Of a stretch of 23,056 nt of DNA, positions 1 through 7,098 are shown piece after piece. Source of the stretch: an uncultured Brachyspira sp. (GTDB lineage Bacteria; Cyanobacteriota; Vampirovibrionia; Gastranaerophilales; Gastranaerophilaceae); the NCBI GenBank assembly GCA_900321895.1, contig ONYB01000084.1:1-23056 (forward strand), in the 5' to 3' direction. The notes under the pieces were generated by a model. That model was not told where the DNA came from. It ran no database searches and saw nothing but the letters and a program-made list of their open reading frames with translations. The translations under genes and the position numbers were made by a program. Every line of letters begins with the position of its first letter. Position 1 is the stretch's first letter.

Positions 1-12
1 ATGATAATACAT
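1..12 (-). CDS. Start of a leftward gene (first four codons only)
   Basis: On the minus strand an ATG at 12-10 is followed by three more sense codons (MYYH) before the window ends. It is called because an AGAGGGA-type ribosome binding site (19-25) lies 6 nt upstream and a plausible promoter sits just beyond. Nothing can be said about the product. The homoserine dehydrogenase terminator at 104-123 separates it from the gene to its right, so it is probably its own transcription unit. Confidence 0.35.
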
Positions 13-31
13 AAATCTTCCCTCTTTTGCT

Positions 32-61
32 TGTATACCCCGATAATAACACAAACAGCAA
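32..61 (-). promoter_or_regulatory. Putative sigma70-type promoter for the leftward gene
   Basis: Read on the minus strand: -35 TTGCTG (56-61), 18-nt spacer, -10 TATACA (32-37). Transcription would start near 25, giving a short leader that carries the AGAGGGA site before the ATG at 12. Confidence 0.35.
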
Positions 62-103
62 ATTTTACCTAAAATTTAAAAAGAAAAATCAAAACAAAAA
101 AAT

Positions 104-123
104 AGCCGGCTTTTAAGCCGGCT
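104..123. terminator. Bidirectional Rho-independent terminator
   Basis: A perfect 7-bp stem, AGCCGGC (104-110) against GCCGGCT (117-123), with a 6-nt loop. On the minus strand it is followed by a T-rich tract (A-run at about 91-102), so it ends the homoserine dehydrogenase transcript 7 nt past its stop. T residues at 125-129 allow some function on the plus strand too. Confidence 0.85.
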
Positions 124-129
124 GTTTTT

Positions 130-1446
130 CTATATCTGTACTCGTATCATACTGTTAACTTTATTAATCATATCATCCGCTTCAAAGGCTTTTATCGTCT
201 TTTGCATATCTTTTTCGCGACAAAGTTCTGTGATTACCGTAATATCTGCAGTATTATCCTCAGATACTCCACGCTGTACGATACTTGCAAGGCTTATTTC
301 GTTTTCAGCACAAATTGTACCGATTTTACCGATAACACCCTTATTATTCTTCGCATTAATCGAAAGATAATATTTGTTTTCAGTATCCGCTATATCAATC
401 ATTTCCGCAGCTGAACTATGATTACATCTCATCATAGGCAACAAATAATTCGTTGTATTAAGTTCCGCAGCTATCGCCAAAATATCGCCGACTACAGAAC
501 TTGCCGTCGGAAACTCACCTGCCCCCGGCCCTGAAAGCGTGATTCCGCCAACAGGATGTCCCTCAAGACTTACGGCATTTGTTACGTAGTTGATATGTGC
601 AAGAGTTGATTTTTGCGAAACCAACATCGGATGAACCCTTACATCAGCCTTGCCGTCCTTTGACAAATACGCAGATGCAATAAGTTTAATCTTATAACCT
701 AAATCGTGAGCGGCTTCCATATCTTTTGCTCTGATTTTCGTAATCCCTTCACGATAAACCTTATCAATTTTGATACGTTTTTTAAAAGCAAGAGTTGCAA
801 GAGTTGTAATTTTATAAGCAGCATCAAAACCTTCAACATCTCCTGTCGGATCAGCTTCCGCATAACCAAGCTCTTGAGCCTCTTTTAAAACATCTTCATA
901 AGACGCACCCTGAACATCCATTTTAGTTAAAATGTAATTTGTTGTACCATTCAAGATAGCCTCAATTCTCGTAATTGCATTCCCCGCAAGGATTGTTTTG
1001 ATTGGCATAATAATCGGAATTCCGCCAGCGATTGCAGCTTCGTACAAAATAACCCTGTTGTTTTCTTCCGCAAATTTGAATAATTCTTCGCCACGCTTTG
1101 CAAGAAGTTCTTTATTTGCGGTTACGATGTGTTTGCCATTTTTGATTGCAGTTTCAATAAGTTGAAAAGCCGGTTCTAACCCGCCGATAAGCTCAACAAC
1201 GATATCGATATTCGGGTCATTAACAACCGAAAAAGCATCATCAGTAACGATTGAGCTGTCCAAACCTTCAATATTACGAGGTTTGTTGATGTTGCGAACT
1301 GCAATCTTTACAACTTCTACATTACCAAAAGATTTAAGAGTTTTAAAAACCCCTGAACCTACGGTTCCAAGACCGATTAAACCGATTTTAATTTTTTTGT
1401 CCTCTTTTCGAATCGGCATCGAAAAATCATTAACTTTATTCTCCAT
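130..1446 (-). CDS. hom: Homoserine dehydrogenase
   Basis: NAD(P)-dependent reduction of aspartate semialdehyde to homoserine, the branch point to threonine and methionine; cytosolic. The 438-residue protein has a Rossmann nucleotide-binding loop GLIGLGTVG (residues 22-30), the ILNGTTNYI segment of the catalytic domain, and the DVEGFDAAYK segment with its conserved Asp and Lys. The C-terminal ~75 residues look like an ACT domain, the usual site of threonine feedback. Length is typical for the ACT-bearing form. The first ~18 residues precede the Rossmann fold; Met10 is an alternative start. No clear Shine-Dalgarno sequence is visible before 1446. It stands alone, followed by a strong terminator. 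Confidence 0.96.
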   Translation of the reverse strand: MENKVNDFSMPIRKEDKKIKIGLIGLGTVGSGVFKTLKSFGNVEVVKIAVRNINKPRNIEGLDSSIVTDDAFSVVNDPNIDIVVELIGGLEPAFQLIETAIKNGKHIVTANKELLAKRGEELFKFAEENNRVILYEAAIAGGIPIIMPIKTILAGNAITRIEAILNGTTNYILTKMDVQGASYEDVLKEAQELGYAEADPTGDVEGFDAAYKITTLATLAFKKRIKIDKVYREGITKIRAKDMEAAHDLGYKIKLIASAYLSKDGKADVRVHPMLVSQKSTLAHINYVTNAVSLEGHPVGGITLSGPGAGEFPTASSVVGDILAIAAELNTTNYLLPMMRCNHSSAAEMIDIADTENKYYLSINAKNNKGVIGKIGTICAENEISLASIVQRGVSEDNTADITVITELCREKDMQKTIKAFEADDMINKVNSMIRVQI

Positions 1447-1532
1447 AGAACAATCGTAACATAAACAAAAATTAAAAAAATAACTACTATTCTGACTGCG
1501 TTTATGCTTATTTTAAAACCTTGTGGAGAAGT

Positions 1533-1820
1533 TTATTTTTGCGTGAACAAACTTTGGATTGAATGAATTATTTCTGCGAAGATTTTTGCGATAGAAAAGC
1601 CTTCGTATTCGGGCATGTTGTCGAGTTTTGAATAGCCGAAGGTATCAACCTCTTCTTTTTTGCAGAAGATACTTTCATCCTGAAGATGTTTCTTTTCTTC
1701 TTTTTTCTTTTCGCCTTGAGCCATGTAACCGAGGTTGCCTGCTCCGCCGTCGTTGTTCATGCTGGCAGCTTCTCTGATTATCGGTTTTGTGCTCAAAACA
1801 TTTACATCGAAACTACTCAT
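1533..1820 (-). CDS. Small lysine/glutamate-rich protein of unknown function
   Basis: Not recognised. 95 residues, no signal peptide or membrane segment, hence probably cytosolic. Residues 36-45 are a run of Lys and Glu, and the C-terminus (about 76-92) is a short amphipathic-looking helix. Residues 18-43 align without gaps to residues 27-52 of the small protein encoded at 3398-3769: both have A-A-x-M, an Asp three residues later, then Y-x-A-Q, then a Lys/Glu run. Start choice: AAGGAAA lies about 8 nt before the ATG at 1820, and a TATATA-rich stretch upstream (about 1846-1857) could hold the -10. It lies downstream of and co-directional with the HD-domain gene, 99 nt away. Confidence 0.7.
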   Translation of the reverse strand: MSSFDVNVLSTKPIIREAASMNNDGGAGNLGYMAQGEKKKEEKKHLQDESIFCKKEEVDTFGYSKLDNMPEYEGFSIAKIFAEIIHSIQSLFTQK

Positions 1821-1919
1821 TTTTGTGTTTCCTTATATTTTTCCCTATATATATAAAGTAAAAATTTCATGAAGAAATGTTACAATATGGGGTGTTTTTT
1901 ACAAATATTTACAAAAAGC

Positions 1920-2507
1920 TTACCCTACGAATTTTACTACGCTTTGGACTTTGAACCCGATTTCTAAGAGGTCACGTTTGCGAATTGCTGCGGTGATGTC
2001 TGGTTTAACATATTTTGTTTCCGGAGTTAGTTGAATTTCTATAATCTCATTTTTCTTGTCGTAGTCTATTGAAATTTTTTTTATAAGTGCTCGGTGTGCA
2101 CTGTCTAATCCGTCTGCAAAACGTAAAATTCCGCCAAGTTTTTTTATAATTTTACGTTCTTTTTTCTCAAAACTTCCGTACAAGTCATGTTTTTCCTTAT
2201 TCGGCAAGCTTCCTCTATGATATCTCGCAATACACGCAATAATTTTTGTTTCTTCTACACTAAAACCGTCCAAGCCGTACTCTAATATCATAGTTTGAGA
2301 ATGCTTGTTATGAGATTTCGCTTCTTCAAAATAACCAATATCATGCAACAAGGCTGCGGATTCTAAAATAACTTTTTGTTCCTGCGGCATTTCACATACT
2401 TTTTTGCCTAACTCCTCAAAAAGCATTAATGACAACCTTTTCACCTCTTGCGGATGACTTATATCATTAGAAAACTTTTTTAAAATTTCGTCCGTACTCA
2501 ATTTCAT
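1920..2507 (-). CDS. HD-domain protein, related to the C-terminal domain of Ppx/GppA
   Basis: A probable metal-dependent phosphohydrolase, or a domain of that fold; substrate unknown. The 195-residue protein carries the HD signature LLHDIG (His55-Asp56), further candidate metal ligands His66, His69 and His97 (in RYHRG), and a late ADGLD motif (Asp132). The order LLHDIG, NKHS, RYHRG, LRFADGLD is what I recall from the C-terminal HD domain of exopolyphosphatase/guanosine-pentaphosphatase, but the N-terminal ASKHA phosphatase domains are absent. It is divergent from a GGDEF cyclase and shares an intergenic region with it. The HD-GYP hallmark is not seen, so c-di-GMP hydrolysis cannot be claimed. 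The ATG at 2507 lacks a Shine-Dalgarno sequence. Confidence 0.85.
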   Translation of the reverse strand: MKLSTDEILKKFSNDISHPQEVKRLSLMLFEELGKKVCEMPQEQKVILESAALLHDIGYFEEAKSHNKHSQTMILEYGLDGFSVEETKIIACIARYHRGSLPNKEKHDLYGSFEKKERKIIKKLGGILRFADGLDSAHRALIKKISIDYDKKNEIIEIQLTPETKYVKPDITAAIRKRDLLEIGFKVQSVVKFVG

Positions 2508-2516
2508 AACGTGTAA

Positions 2517-2545
2517 ATTTTAACAAAAAAATAGTCTTGCTGCAA
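2517..2545 (-). promoter_or_regulatory. Promoter of the HD-domain gene, nearly leaderless
   Basis: Read on the minus strand: -35 TTGCAG (2540-2545), 17-nt spacer, -10 TAAAAT (2517-2522). The predicted start of transcription is near 2510, about 3 nt before the ATG at 2507, and no ribosome binding site fits between. It overlaps the promoter zone of the divergent GGDEF gene. Confidence 0.5.
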
Positions 2546-2554
2546 TTTTTTTGA

Positions 2555-2560
2555 TATAAT
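2555..2560 (+). promoter_or_regulatory. -10 element of the GGDEF gene
   Basis: A perfect TATAAT; the matching -35 is poor (TAGTCT at 2532-2537). The predicted start of transcription is near 2567. This would leave the ATG at 2566 without a leader and favours translation from 2584, which has the AAAGGGAGA site at 2572-2580. Confidence 0.5.
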
Positions 2561-2583
2561 TTTTTATGAACAAAGGGAGAATT

Positions 2584-3255
2584 ATGACTGCTGAAAATGA
2601 CAATTCGAGTGAACTAAACCGTTCTGTCGGGTTTGACATGCCGCCGGAAGTTCTGGACGAAATCCGTTTAAATATTGAAGAAATTATTGCCACATTTCCG
2701 GTTCCGGAGGACAACAAACTTGACGTTATAAAAAAGATTAATTTTATGTATTCGCACTCCAGATACTTGTCACTAACTGATGCTCTTACGGGACTTTACA
2801 ACCGCAGACATCTTGATACCATGCTTGAGAGAGAATTTTTACGTGCCAAAAGATACGGAAGCGATTTGAGTGTTGCTATTATTGATATTGACTTTTTCAA
2901 AAAAGTTAACGACACTCACGGACACATTTGCGGAGATTACATACTCAAAGAAGTTGCATATCTAATCCTCGAAAATTTCAGAAAAACAGATATTATTTTT
3001 CGCTATGGCGGGGAAGAATTTGTTGCACTACTAACCGAAACTACACTTGAAAAAGCCAAAATTCCGCTTGAAAGACTTCGCAAATCAGTTGAAGAATATC
3101 CGTTTAATTTTAAAGGCACCGATATCAAAATTACAATAAGCGGTGGAGCTACTGAAATTGGGGACGTCGAAAATGCAAGCGAATTTCTCGACAATGCCGA
3201 CAAAGCCTTGTATATGGCGAAAGAGAACGGTAGAAATCAAATAGTATTTTTGTAA
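2584..3255 (+). CDS. GGDEF-domain diguanylate cyclase
   Basis: Makes cyclic di-GMP from two GTP. In the 223-residue protein, residues ~1-60 are a helical N-terminal region with no recognised sensor and no membrane segment, so it is soluble. The GGDEF domain follows: DALTGLYNRR (66-75), the metal-binding DIDFFKKVND (101-110) and the active-site GGEEF (142-146), all intact. An RxxD inhibitory site (Arg133 to Asp136) lies five residues before GGEEF, so product feedback is expected. Start: an in-frame ATG exists at 2566, but 2584 is preferred because AAAGGGAGA ends 3 nt before it and the -10 lies too close to 2566. Divergent from the HD-domain gene. Confidence 0.95.
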   Translation: MTAENDNSSELNRSVGFDMPPEVLDEIRLNIEEIIATFPVPEDNKLDVIKKINFMYSHSRYLSLTDALTGLYNRRHLDTMLEREFLRAKRYGSDLSVAIIDIDFFKKVNDTHGHICGDYILKEVAYLILENFRKTDIIFRYGGEEFVALLTETTLEKAKIPLERLRKSVEEYPFNFKGTDIKITISGGATEIGDVENASEFLDNADKALYMAKENGRNQIVFL

Positions 3256-3397
3256 ACTTTTATTAATATTGTAGCAAAATAATTTATTTAGATGATTTAA
3301 AATATCATTGAATTAGTTATACTCTGTTAAACACGTGTAGAAGTAGAAAAATGCAAGATTGTGTTTTTCTAAACAAAAATTTAGAGGATATAAAGAT

Positions 3398-3769
3398 ATG
3401 GTCGATAACAGGTCAGCAGGATTTTTCGGGATTGGAGGCTCTTTTAATTTCAAGAGCGGGGACATATCAGGCACTGCTGCCAAAATGCAGGATGATAAAA
3501 TGGGGCAGGGCGGAGAATATTTTGCCCAACAAAAAAAAGAAGAAGAAGAGCAGGCTGAAGGTCATGAAAAATATATGGACAGAAGTGCCGTCCTGCGTGC
3601 TACCTTGAATTCGCTAGCCATGATGAATGTTGCAAATGTTATCAATGCCAAGAAAATCGCACTTCAAAATGACTCCAAAAAGAAAAAAGTCGACGAAAAA
3701 TCCTTGAAACATAACGGAAATCCGTTTAAATCAGATGAAAACGAGCATATTGATGACGTTGTAGATTAA
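3398..3769 (+). CDS. Small charged protein of unknown function
   Basis: Not recognised. 123 residues, no signal peptide. Residues 8-24 are rich in Gly, Phe and Ser; 46-53 are a Lys/Glu/Gln run; a central stretch (about 61-86) is helical; the tail is acidic and Lys-rich, so largely disordered. Residues 27-52 align without gaps to residues 18-43 of the protein at 1533-1820. Start: the longer frame opens at 3359 with TGT-rich codons, but AGAGGA (3383-3388) sits 9 nt before the ATG at 3398, and the sequence from there has the low-complexity character of the rest. Its TAA overlaps the stop codon of the convergent gene (shared TTAA at 3766-3769). Confidence 0.65.
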   Translation: MVDNRSAGFFGIGGSFNFKSGDISGTAAKMQDDKMGQGGEYFAQQKKEEEEQAEGHEKYMDRSAVLRATLNSLAMMNVANVINAKKIALQNDSKKKKVDEKSLKHNGNPFKSDENEHIDDVVD

Positions 3770-4269
3770 CCAAAGATTGATGTATCTTCAGTGTTGTTTT
3801 CTTTTTGTTTACCGGTCATCATCAACAATTCACCGTGGTAAGAAGGGCTTGAACCGTTTTTGTCTTTTGAAGTTCCCATGCTGATTAAACTATTGAATTT
3901 TGGAGTTGATGCAGGTTGTTCCTGTTGCGGAACTGTTTCATTTACCGCAATAGTCAATTTACCTTCAATATTTTTTTGTACATTTTGAGCAGCTTGTGTA
4001 TTAAGGGCTTTTATTGAATCCATTGCCTGTTGACTTAGCTGGATTTGCAACCCTGAATTATTCATTGCGATTTGTTTTGCTAAATTAGTATCAACATTGC
4101 CTTTATAAAGGTCAACACCAAGATCACGTGCTTGAAAGAAGTTTTCGTTGCCGGCTGTTTGGTATTGGCTGTTTTTTTCGGCAGCACGCTTAAGTATTTC
4201 TTGAGAAACCTGTTTCAAGGTTGCTCTGTCAATTCCTAAATTAAGATTTTGTGAAACACTTAATGCCAT
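3766..4269 (-). CDS. Small Gln/Asn-rich helical protein of unknown function
   Basis: Not recognised. 167 residues, no signal peptide or membrane segment. Residues ~15-110 look mostly helical and are rich in Gln, Asn and Ala. Residues ~110-167 are Pro/Ser/Thr/Asn-rich and probably disordered. The N-terminus (MALSVSQNLNLGI) and the absence of Cys suggest an exported or surface-assembly type composition, but no secretion signal can be shown. The start is supported by AAAGGGAT about 8 nt before the ATG at 4269. It is convergent with the gene at 3398-3769. Confidence 0.65.
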   Translation of the reverse strand: MALSVSQNLNLGIDRATLKQVSQEILKRAAEKNSQYQTAGNENFFQARDLGVDLYKGNVDTNLAKQIAMNNSGLQIQLSQQAMDSIKALNTQAAQNVQKNIEGKLTIAVNETVPQQEQPASTPKFNSLISMGTSKDKNGSSPSYHGELLMMTGKQKENNTEDTSIFG

Positions 4270-4445
4270 TAGCTTTTATCCCTTTATAATTTTCCTTACA
4301 TATATACAGTCGGCACATGTCCCTCAAAACTTTAGGGTTTTATGTTATAGCTGTAACAATACTTAATATTTACCAAAAAACAGGCAATTTCCCGACAAGA
4401 ATATACTTTATTTATATATCAAGTATATAATCAGAGAGAATACAA

Positions 4446-4937
4446 ATGGATTGGGTAAATTTAAATTACAAATTAAGTTCAATTAACAATGCATTAGAAT
4501 GCTTTAATTCAGCACTTGACGGTGCCTCTAAAAAGCAAAAAGCCTCCGATATTTTAATTGATTTCGGCTCAAATTTAATTAACGGTCAGGCACGAAACGA
4601 AATTGCTTATGACATCAAACGCACCACCGGAAGCGATTTAGGAATAGCTGTAAATGACAATGCAGGCTACGGTTCTGCCGAAAAAAACCAAAAAGGTATG
4701 CAAGATTTAATGCAAGCTTCGGTATTTAGCGGAATGTATGGTTTTGGCTGTGGTTGCGGCGGAATGGGCATTTTCGGAGGATACCCGACAATGGGGTGCA
4801 TGGGTGGCATGAACTACTCAAATCCGGGAATTCTCGGTGGTGTTTTGAATGGTTATCAAATGCCGTCAATGCGAGTTTCTACACCACTTTGGGGCACGAG
4901 TGCCTTCAATATGAACAGATTTTTTACGCAAGCATAA
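4446..4937 (+). CDS. Small protein with a Gly/Met/Cys-rich C-terminal half
   Basis: Not recognised. 163 residues, no signal peptide. Residues 1-70 look like a folded helical domain. From about residue 95 the sequence becomes Gly/Met/Cys/Phe-rich (GFGCGCGGMG, then GCMGGM), with four cysteines in short order, then a Pro/Ser/Thr-containing tail. The Cys/Gly/Met cluster could bind metal or form a flexible aggregating segment; neither is shown. AGAGAGA about 6 nt before the ATG supports the start, and TATAAT at 4426-4431 lies just upstream. It ends before a strong terminator. Confidence 0.65.
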   Translation: MDWVNLNYKLSSINNALECFNSALDGASKKQKASDILIDFGSNLINGQARNEIAYDIKRTTGSDLGIAVNDNAGYGSAEKNQKGMQDLMQASVFSGMYGFGCGCGGMGIFGGYPTMGCMGGMNYSNPGILGGVLNGYQMPSMRVSTPLWGTSAFNMNRFFTQA

Positions 4938-4957
4938 TATCCTCTAATATCGCAAAA

Positions 4958-4991
4958 AAGAACCTTCCGAAACGGGAGGTTCTTCCTTTTT
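4958..4991. terminator. Bidirectional Rho-independent terminator
   Basis: A 12-bp stem pairs 4958-4969 with 4973-4984 (one G-U pair) around a 3-nt AAA loop, followed by CCTTTTT on the plus strand. On the minus strand it is followed by the T-run complementary to A4954-4959. It serves both the gene ending at 4937 and the L28 gene ending at 5013, which converge here. Confidence 0.9.
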
Positions 4992-5012
4992 GAAAATTGT
5001 TAAACAAAAAAC

Positions 5013-5201
5013 TTACGCTTTTTGAACTTTGCCTGCTCTCAAGCAAGAAGTACAAACCTTAACTTTTTTAGAAACGCCGTTTACAACAGCTTTAACTGTT
5101 TGCAAGTTAGGTTCTTGCGTATGTACAATTTGTTTATGCGAAAATGTCAATTTCGCTGCTTTAATCGGTTTTTTACCGCAAATTTCACATTGTTTAGACA
5201 T
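5013..5201 (-). CDS. rpmB: 50S ribosomal protein L28
   Basis: Large-subunit ribosomal protein, 62 residues, the usual length. It begins MSKQCEICGKKP, and the SHKQ and NLQ segments match L28. It has two CxxC pairs (CEIC near residue 5 and CTSC near residue 52), so it is the zinc-binding 'C+' form of L28; many bacteria also carry a zinc-free form, which is not in this window. AAAGGATG precedes the ATG at 5201. It has its own promoter between uvrC and itself and ends at a strong terminator, so it is probably monocistronic with possible read-through from uvrC. Confidence 0.97.
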   Translation of the reverse strand: MSKQCEICGKKPIKAAKLTFSHKQIVHTQEPNLQTVKAVVNGVSKKVKVCTSCLRAGKVQKA

Positions 5202-5237
5202 AATAATTCATCCTTTTCTAGCTAGTTGCGTAATTTT

Positions 5238-5265
5238 ATCATATCTGAAAAATCATAAAAATCAA
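5238..5265 (-). promoter_or_regulatory. Promoter of rpmB
   Basis: Read on the minus strand: -35 TTGATT (5260-5265), 16-nt spacer, -10 TATGAT (5238-5243). Transcription would begin near 5231, giving a leader of about 30 nt before the L28 ATG at 5201. Confidence 0.6.
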
Positions 5266-5288
5266 GTGACATGTTAAATTTCGTTAAT

Positions 5289-6968
5289 TTACCTTTGCTT
5301 TTGTCCGTCTGATTTTTTCAGAGCTTTTGAACGCAAGTCACGGTGATAAGTTATCGCAAACCTGTGAGCCTCATCACGAATTCTCTGGAATAAAAACAAT
5401 GCCCCCGAATCTCTAGGTAGAATTACAGATTCTGATTGATGCGGAAGAAAAACTTCTTCGTTGCGTTTTGCCAAACTCACGACATCAATATCCTTGACGC
5501 CGAGCCCTTCAATAATTTCCATAACGCTCGACAGTTGACCTTTTCCGCCGTCGATAATCATCAAATCAGGTTTTGCCCATTTAGGTTCGCCTAAATGTGA
5601 CATTCTGCGGGTCAAAACCTCTTTCATTGATTGAAAATCGTCGGGTTTTCCTTCTGTGGTACGGATTTTGAATTTTCGGTATTCGGTCTTTTTCGGCAAT
5701 CCGTTTATGAAAACTACCATTGACGCAACGGTGTTTGTGCCCTGAATATGCGAAATATCGTAACATTCCATTCTGTGCGGAAAATTTCTGAGTTGTAGTT
5801 TTTCTGCCAAATACGAGCCGATTTCGTTAAAATCTTCGTTAATCTTGACCATTTTTTTGATTTTGGCATTGTCGAGTACAACTCGGGCATTTTTATCCGC
5901 AAGCATTTGTAATTCGTGACCCTGTGCGGATTTTCCATAACTGATTTTAACCTTTTTGCCGGAAATAACTTCCAACCATTCCTCGTAAAGTGCCTTCTCG
6001 CCAACTTTTTCCAATTCATTTGAAACAATTTTATCAGGGAATTCCAACTGCAACGTATTATAATACTCTTTAAAAAAGGTTGCAAAAAACTCGGTTTTAT
6101 CCTCTTCTTCAACCTCGTAGACAAAATCTTTTTTATCAATCAATCTGCCTTCTCTAATCATAAGGATTACAATCGCAAAAATACCGTCCTCATTGAGCAT
6201 TGAGATTATGTCCTCATTAAGTCGGGTGTTTTCATAAACCACCTTCTGTTTTTCAAGGGTTTTATGAAGATCGTTGTAGCTGTCACGAAGTTTTGCTGCT
6301 TTTTCAAACTGTTCTGACTCTGCATATTTTTGCATTTGTTCTTTAATTTGAGCCATTAATTCGGACTGTTTCCCCACAAGAAACAGTTCCGCCTGCTTAA
6401 CGAGATTTTTATATTCATCACTCGTCACCATATTTTGGCACGGTGCCATACAACGCCCGATTTGATAGTACAAACAAGGTCTGTCTTTAAATTTTGGGGT
6501 TTTACATTGTTTTAGCGGAAAAATCTTCTTTAAAAAGTCCAAAGTGGAATACATCGCCCTAATATCTGTATAAGGCCCGTAGTATCTACCTTTTTCGGGG
6601 TTTAGATTTTTTTTGCGAACAACAAGAATTCTCGGGAAATCTTCGTCCGTAATCAAAAAATAAGGGTACTTTTTGTCGTCTTTGAGCAGAATGTTGTACT
6701 TGGGCTTGTGCTTTTTAATAAGGTGGCTTTCAAGAATAAGTGCCTCAACCTCAGTATTAGTGATAATATATTCCAGGCGTTCAATCTGAGATACAAGCAC
6801 CTGAACTTTTACGCTATCATAGTGTTTTTTATTAAAATAACTCATTACCCGACGTTTTAAAATCTTCGCCTTGCCGACATAAATAATCTCCCCGTCCTTG
6901 TTGTAATAAATATAACACCCCGGAAGCGACGGCAAAAGTTTTAACGTTTGTTTCAAGTTATCGTTCAT
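5289..6968 (-). CDS. uvrC: Excinuclease ABC subunit C, lacking the C-terminal HhH domain
   Basis: Makes both incisions in nucleotide-excision repair with UvrA and UvrB. 559 residues from Met at 6968: GIY-YIG nuclease (GCYIYY at 17-22, IYVGKAK at 29-35); four cysteines at 155, 165, 173 and 177 in the pattern reported for an Fe-S site; UVR/UvrB-binding segment near 219-231; RNase H-like 5' nuclease with YDISH (Asp404), IIDGGKGQ (Asp473) and EAHRF (His535). The protein ends 24 residues after that His, where UvrC normally continues for ~60 residues with a helix-hairpin-helix pair. Only 87 nt separate the stop from rpmB, so a missed extension is unlikely. An upstream in-frame ATG (7016) adds 16 residues of non-UvrC sequence that overlap the promoter, so 6968 is chosen. 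Confidence 0.96.
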   Translation of the reverse strand: MNDNLKQTLKLLPSLPGCYIYYNKDGEIIYVGKAKILKRRVMSYFNKKHYDSVKVQVLVSQIERLEYIITNTEVEALILESHLIKKHKPKYNILLKDDKKYPYFLITDEDFPRILVVRKKNLNPEKGRYYGPYTDIRAMYSTLDFLKKIFPLKQCKTPKFKDRPCLYYQIGRCMAPCQNMVTSDEYKNLVKQAELFLVGKQSELMAQIKEQMQKYAESEQFEKAAKLRDSYNDLHKTLEKQKVVYENTRLNEDIISMLNEDGIFAIVILMIREGRLIDKKDFVYEVEEEDKTEFFATFFKEYYNTLQLEFPDKIVSNELEKVGEKALYEEWLEVISGKKVKISYGKSAQGHELQMLADKNARVVLDNAKIKKMVKINEDFNEIGSYLAEKLQLRNFPHRMECYDISHIQGTNTVASMVVFINGLPKKTEYRKFKIRTTEGKPDDFQSMKEVLTRRMSHLGEPKWAKPDLMIIDGGKGQLSSVMEIIEGLGVKDIDVVSLAKRNEEVFLPHQSESVILPRDSGALFLFQRIRDEAHRFAITYHRDLRSKALKKSDGQKQR

Positions 6969-6974
6969 AACCGC

Positions 6975-7004
6975 AGTATAACACAGTTTGACTATCCGAA
7001 ACAA
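6975..7004 (-). promoter_or_regulatory. Promoter of uvrC, predicted leaderless start
   Basis: Read on the minus strand: -35 TTGTTT (6999-7004), 18-nt spacer, -10 TATACT (6975-6980). Six bases separate the -10 from the ATG at 6968, so the transcript would begin at or next to the start codon; no Shine-Dalgarno sequence is present. Confidence 0.5.
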
Positions 7005-7032
7005 GCAATTTTGCATTTAGCCGATAATCTGA

Positions 7033-7061
7033 TTGCATTTGTTTTTTGTCTTGAATATAAT
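7033..7061 (+). promoter_or_regulatory. Promoter of tpiA
   Basis: -35 TTGCAT (7033-7038), 17-nt spacer, perfect -10 TATAAT (7056-7061). Transcription would begin near 7068, leaving a ~30-nt leader with a strong AAGGAGA site before the ATG at 7099. It is back-to-back with the uvrC promoter. Confidence 0.65.
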
Positions 7062-7098
7062 ATTTTTGTAAATTTACCAAAAAGAAGGAGAATAAAAT

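Noticed and set aside
1500..1530. Weak hairpin AAACTT/AAGGTTT downstream of the 95-residue gene
   Set aside because: The stem is short and interrupted, with no clean T-run; not supported as a terminator.
3351..3608. 85-codon ORF overlapping the small protein at 3398-3769 in another frame
   Set aside because: No ribosome binding site; the frame starting at 3398 has AGAGGA at good spacing and shares a motif with another protein.
5581..6139. Long alternative-frame ORFs inside uvrC (141 and 61 codons)
   Set aside because: They lie wholly within a gene with complete family motifs, and their residues are of biased, unstructured composition.
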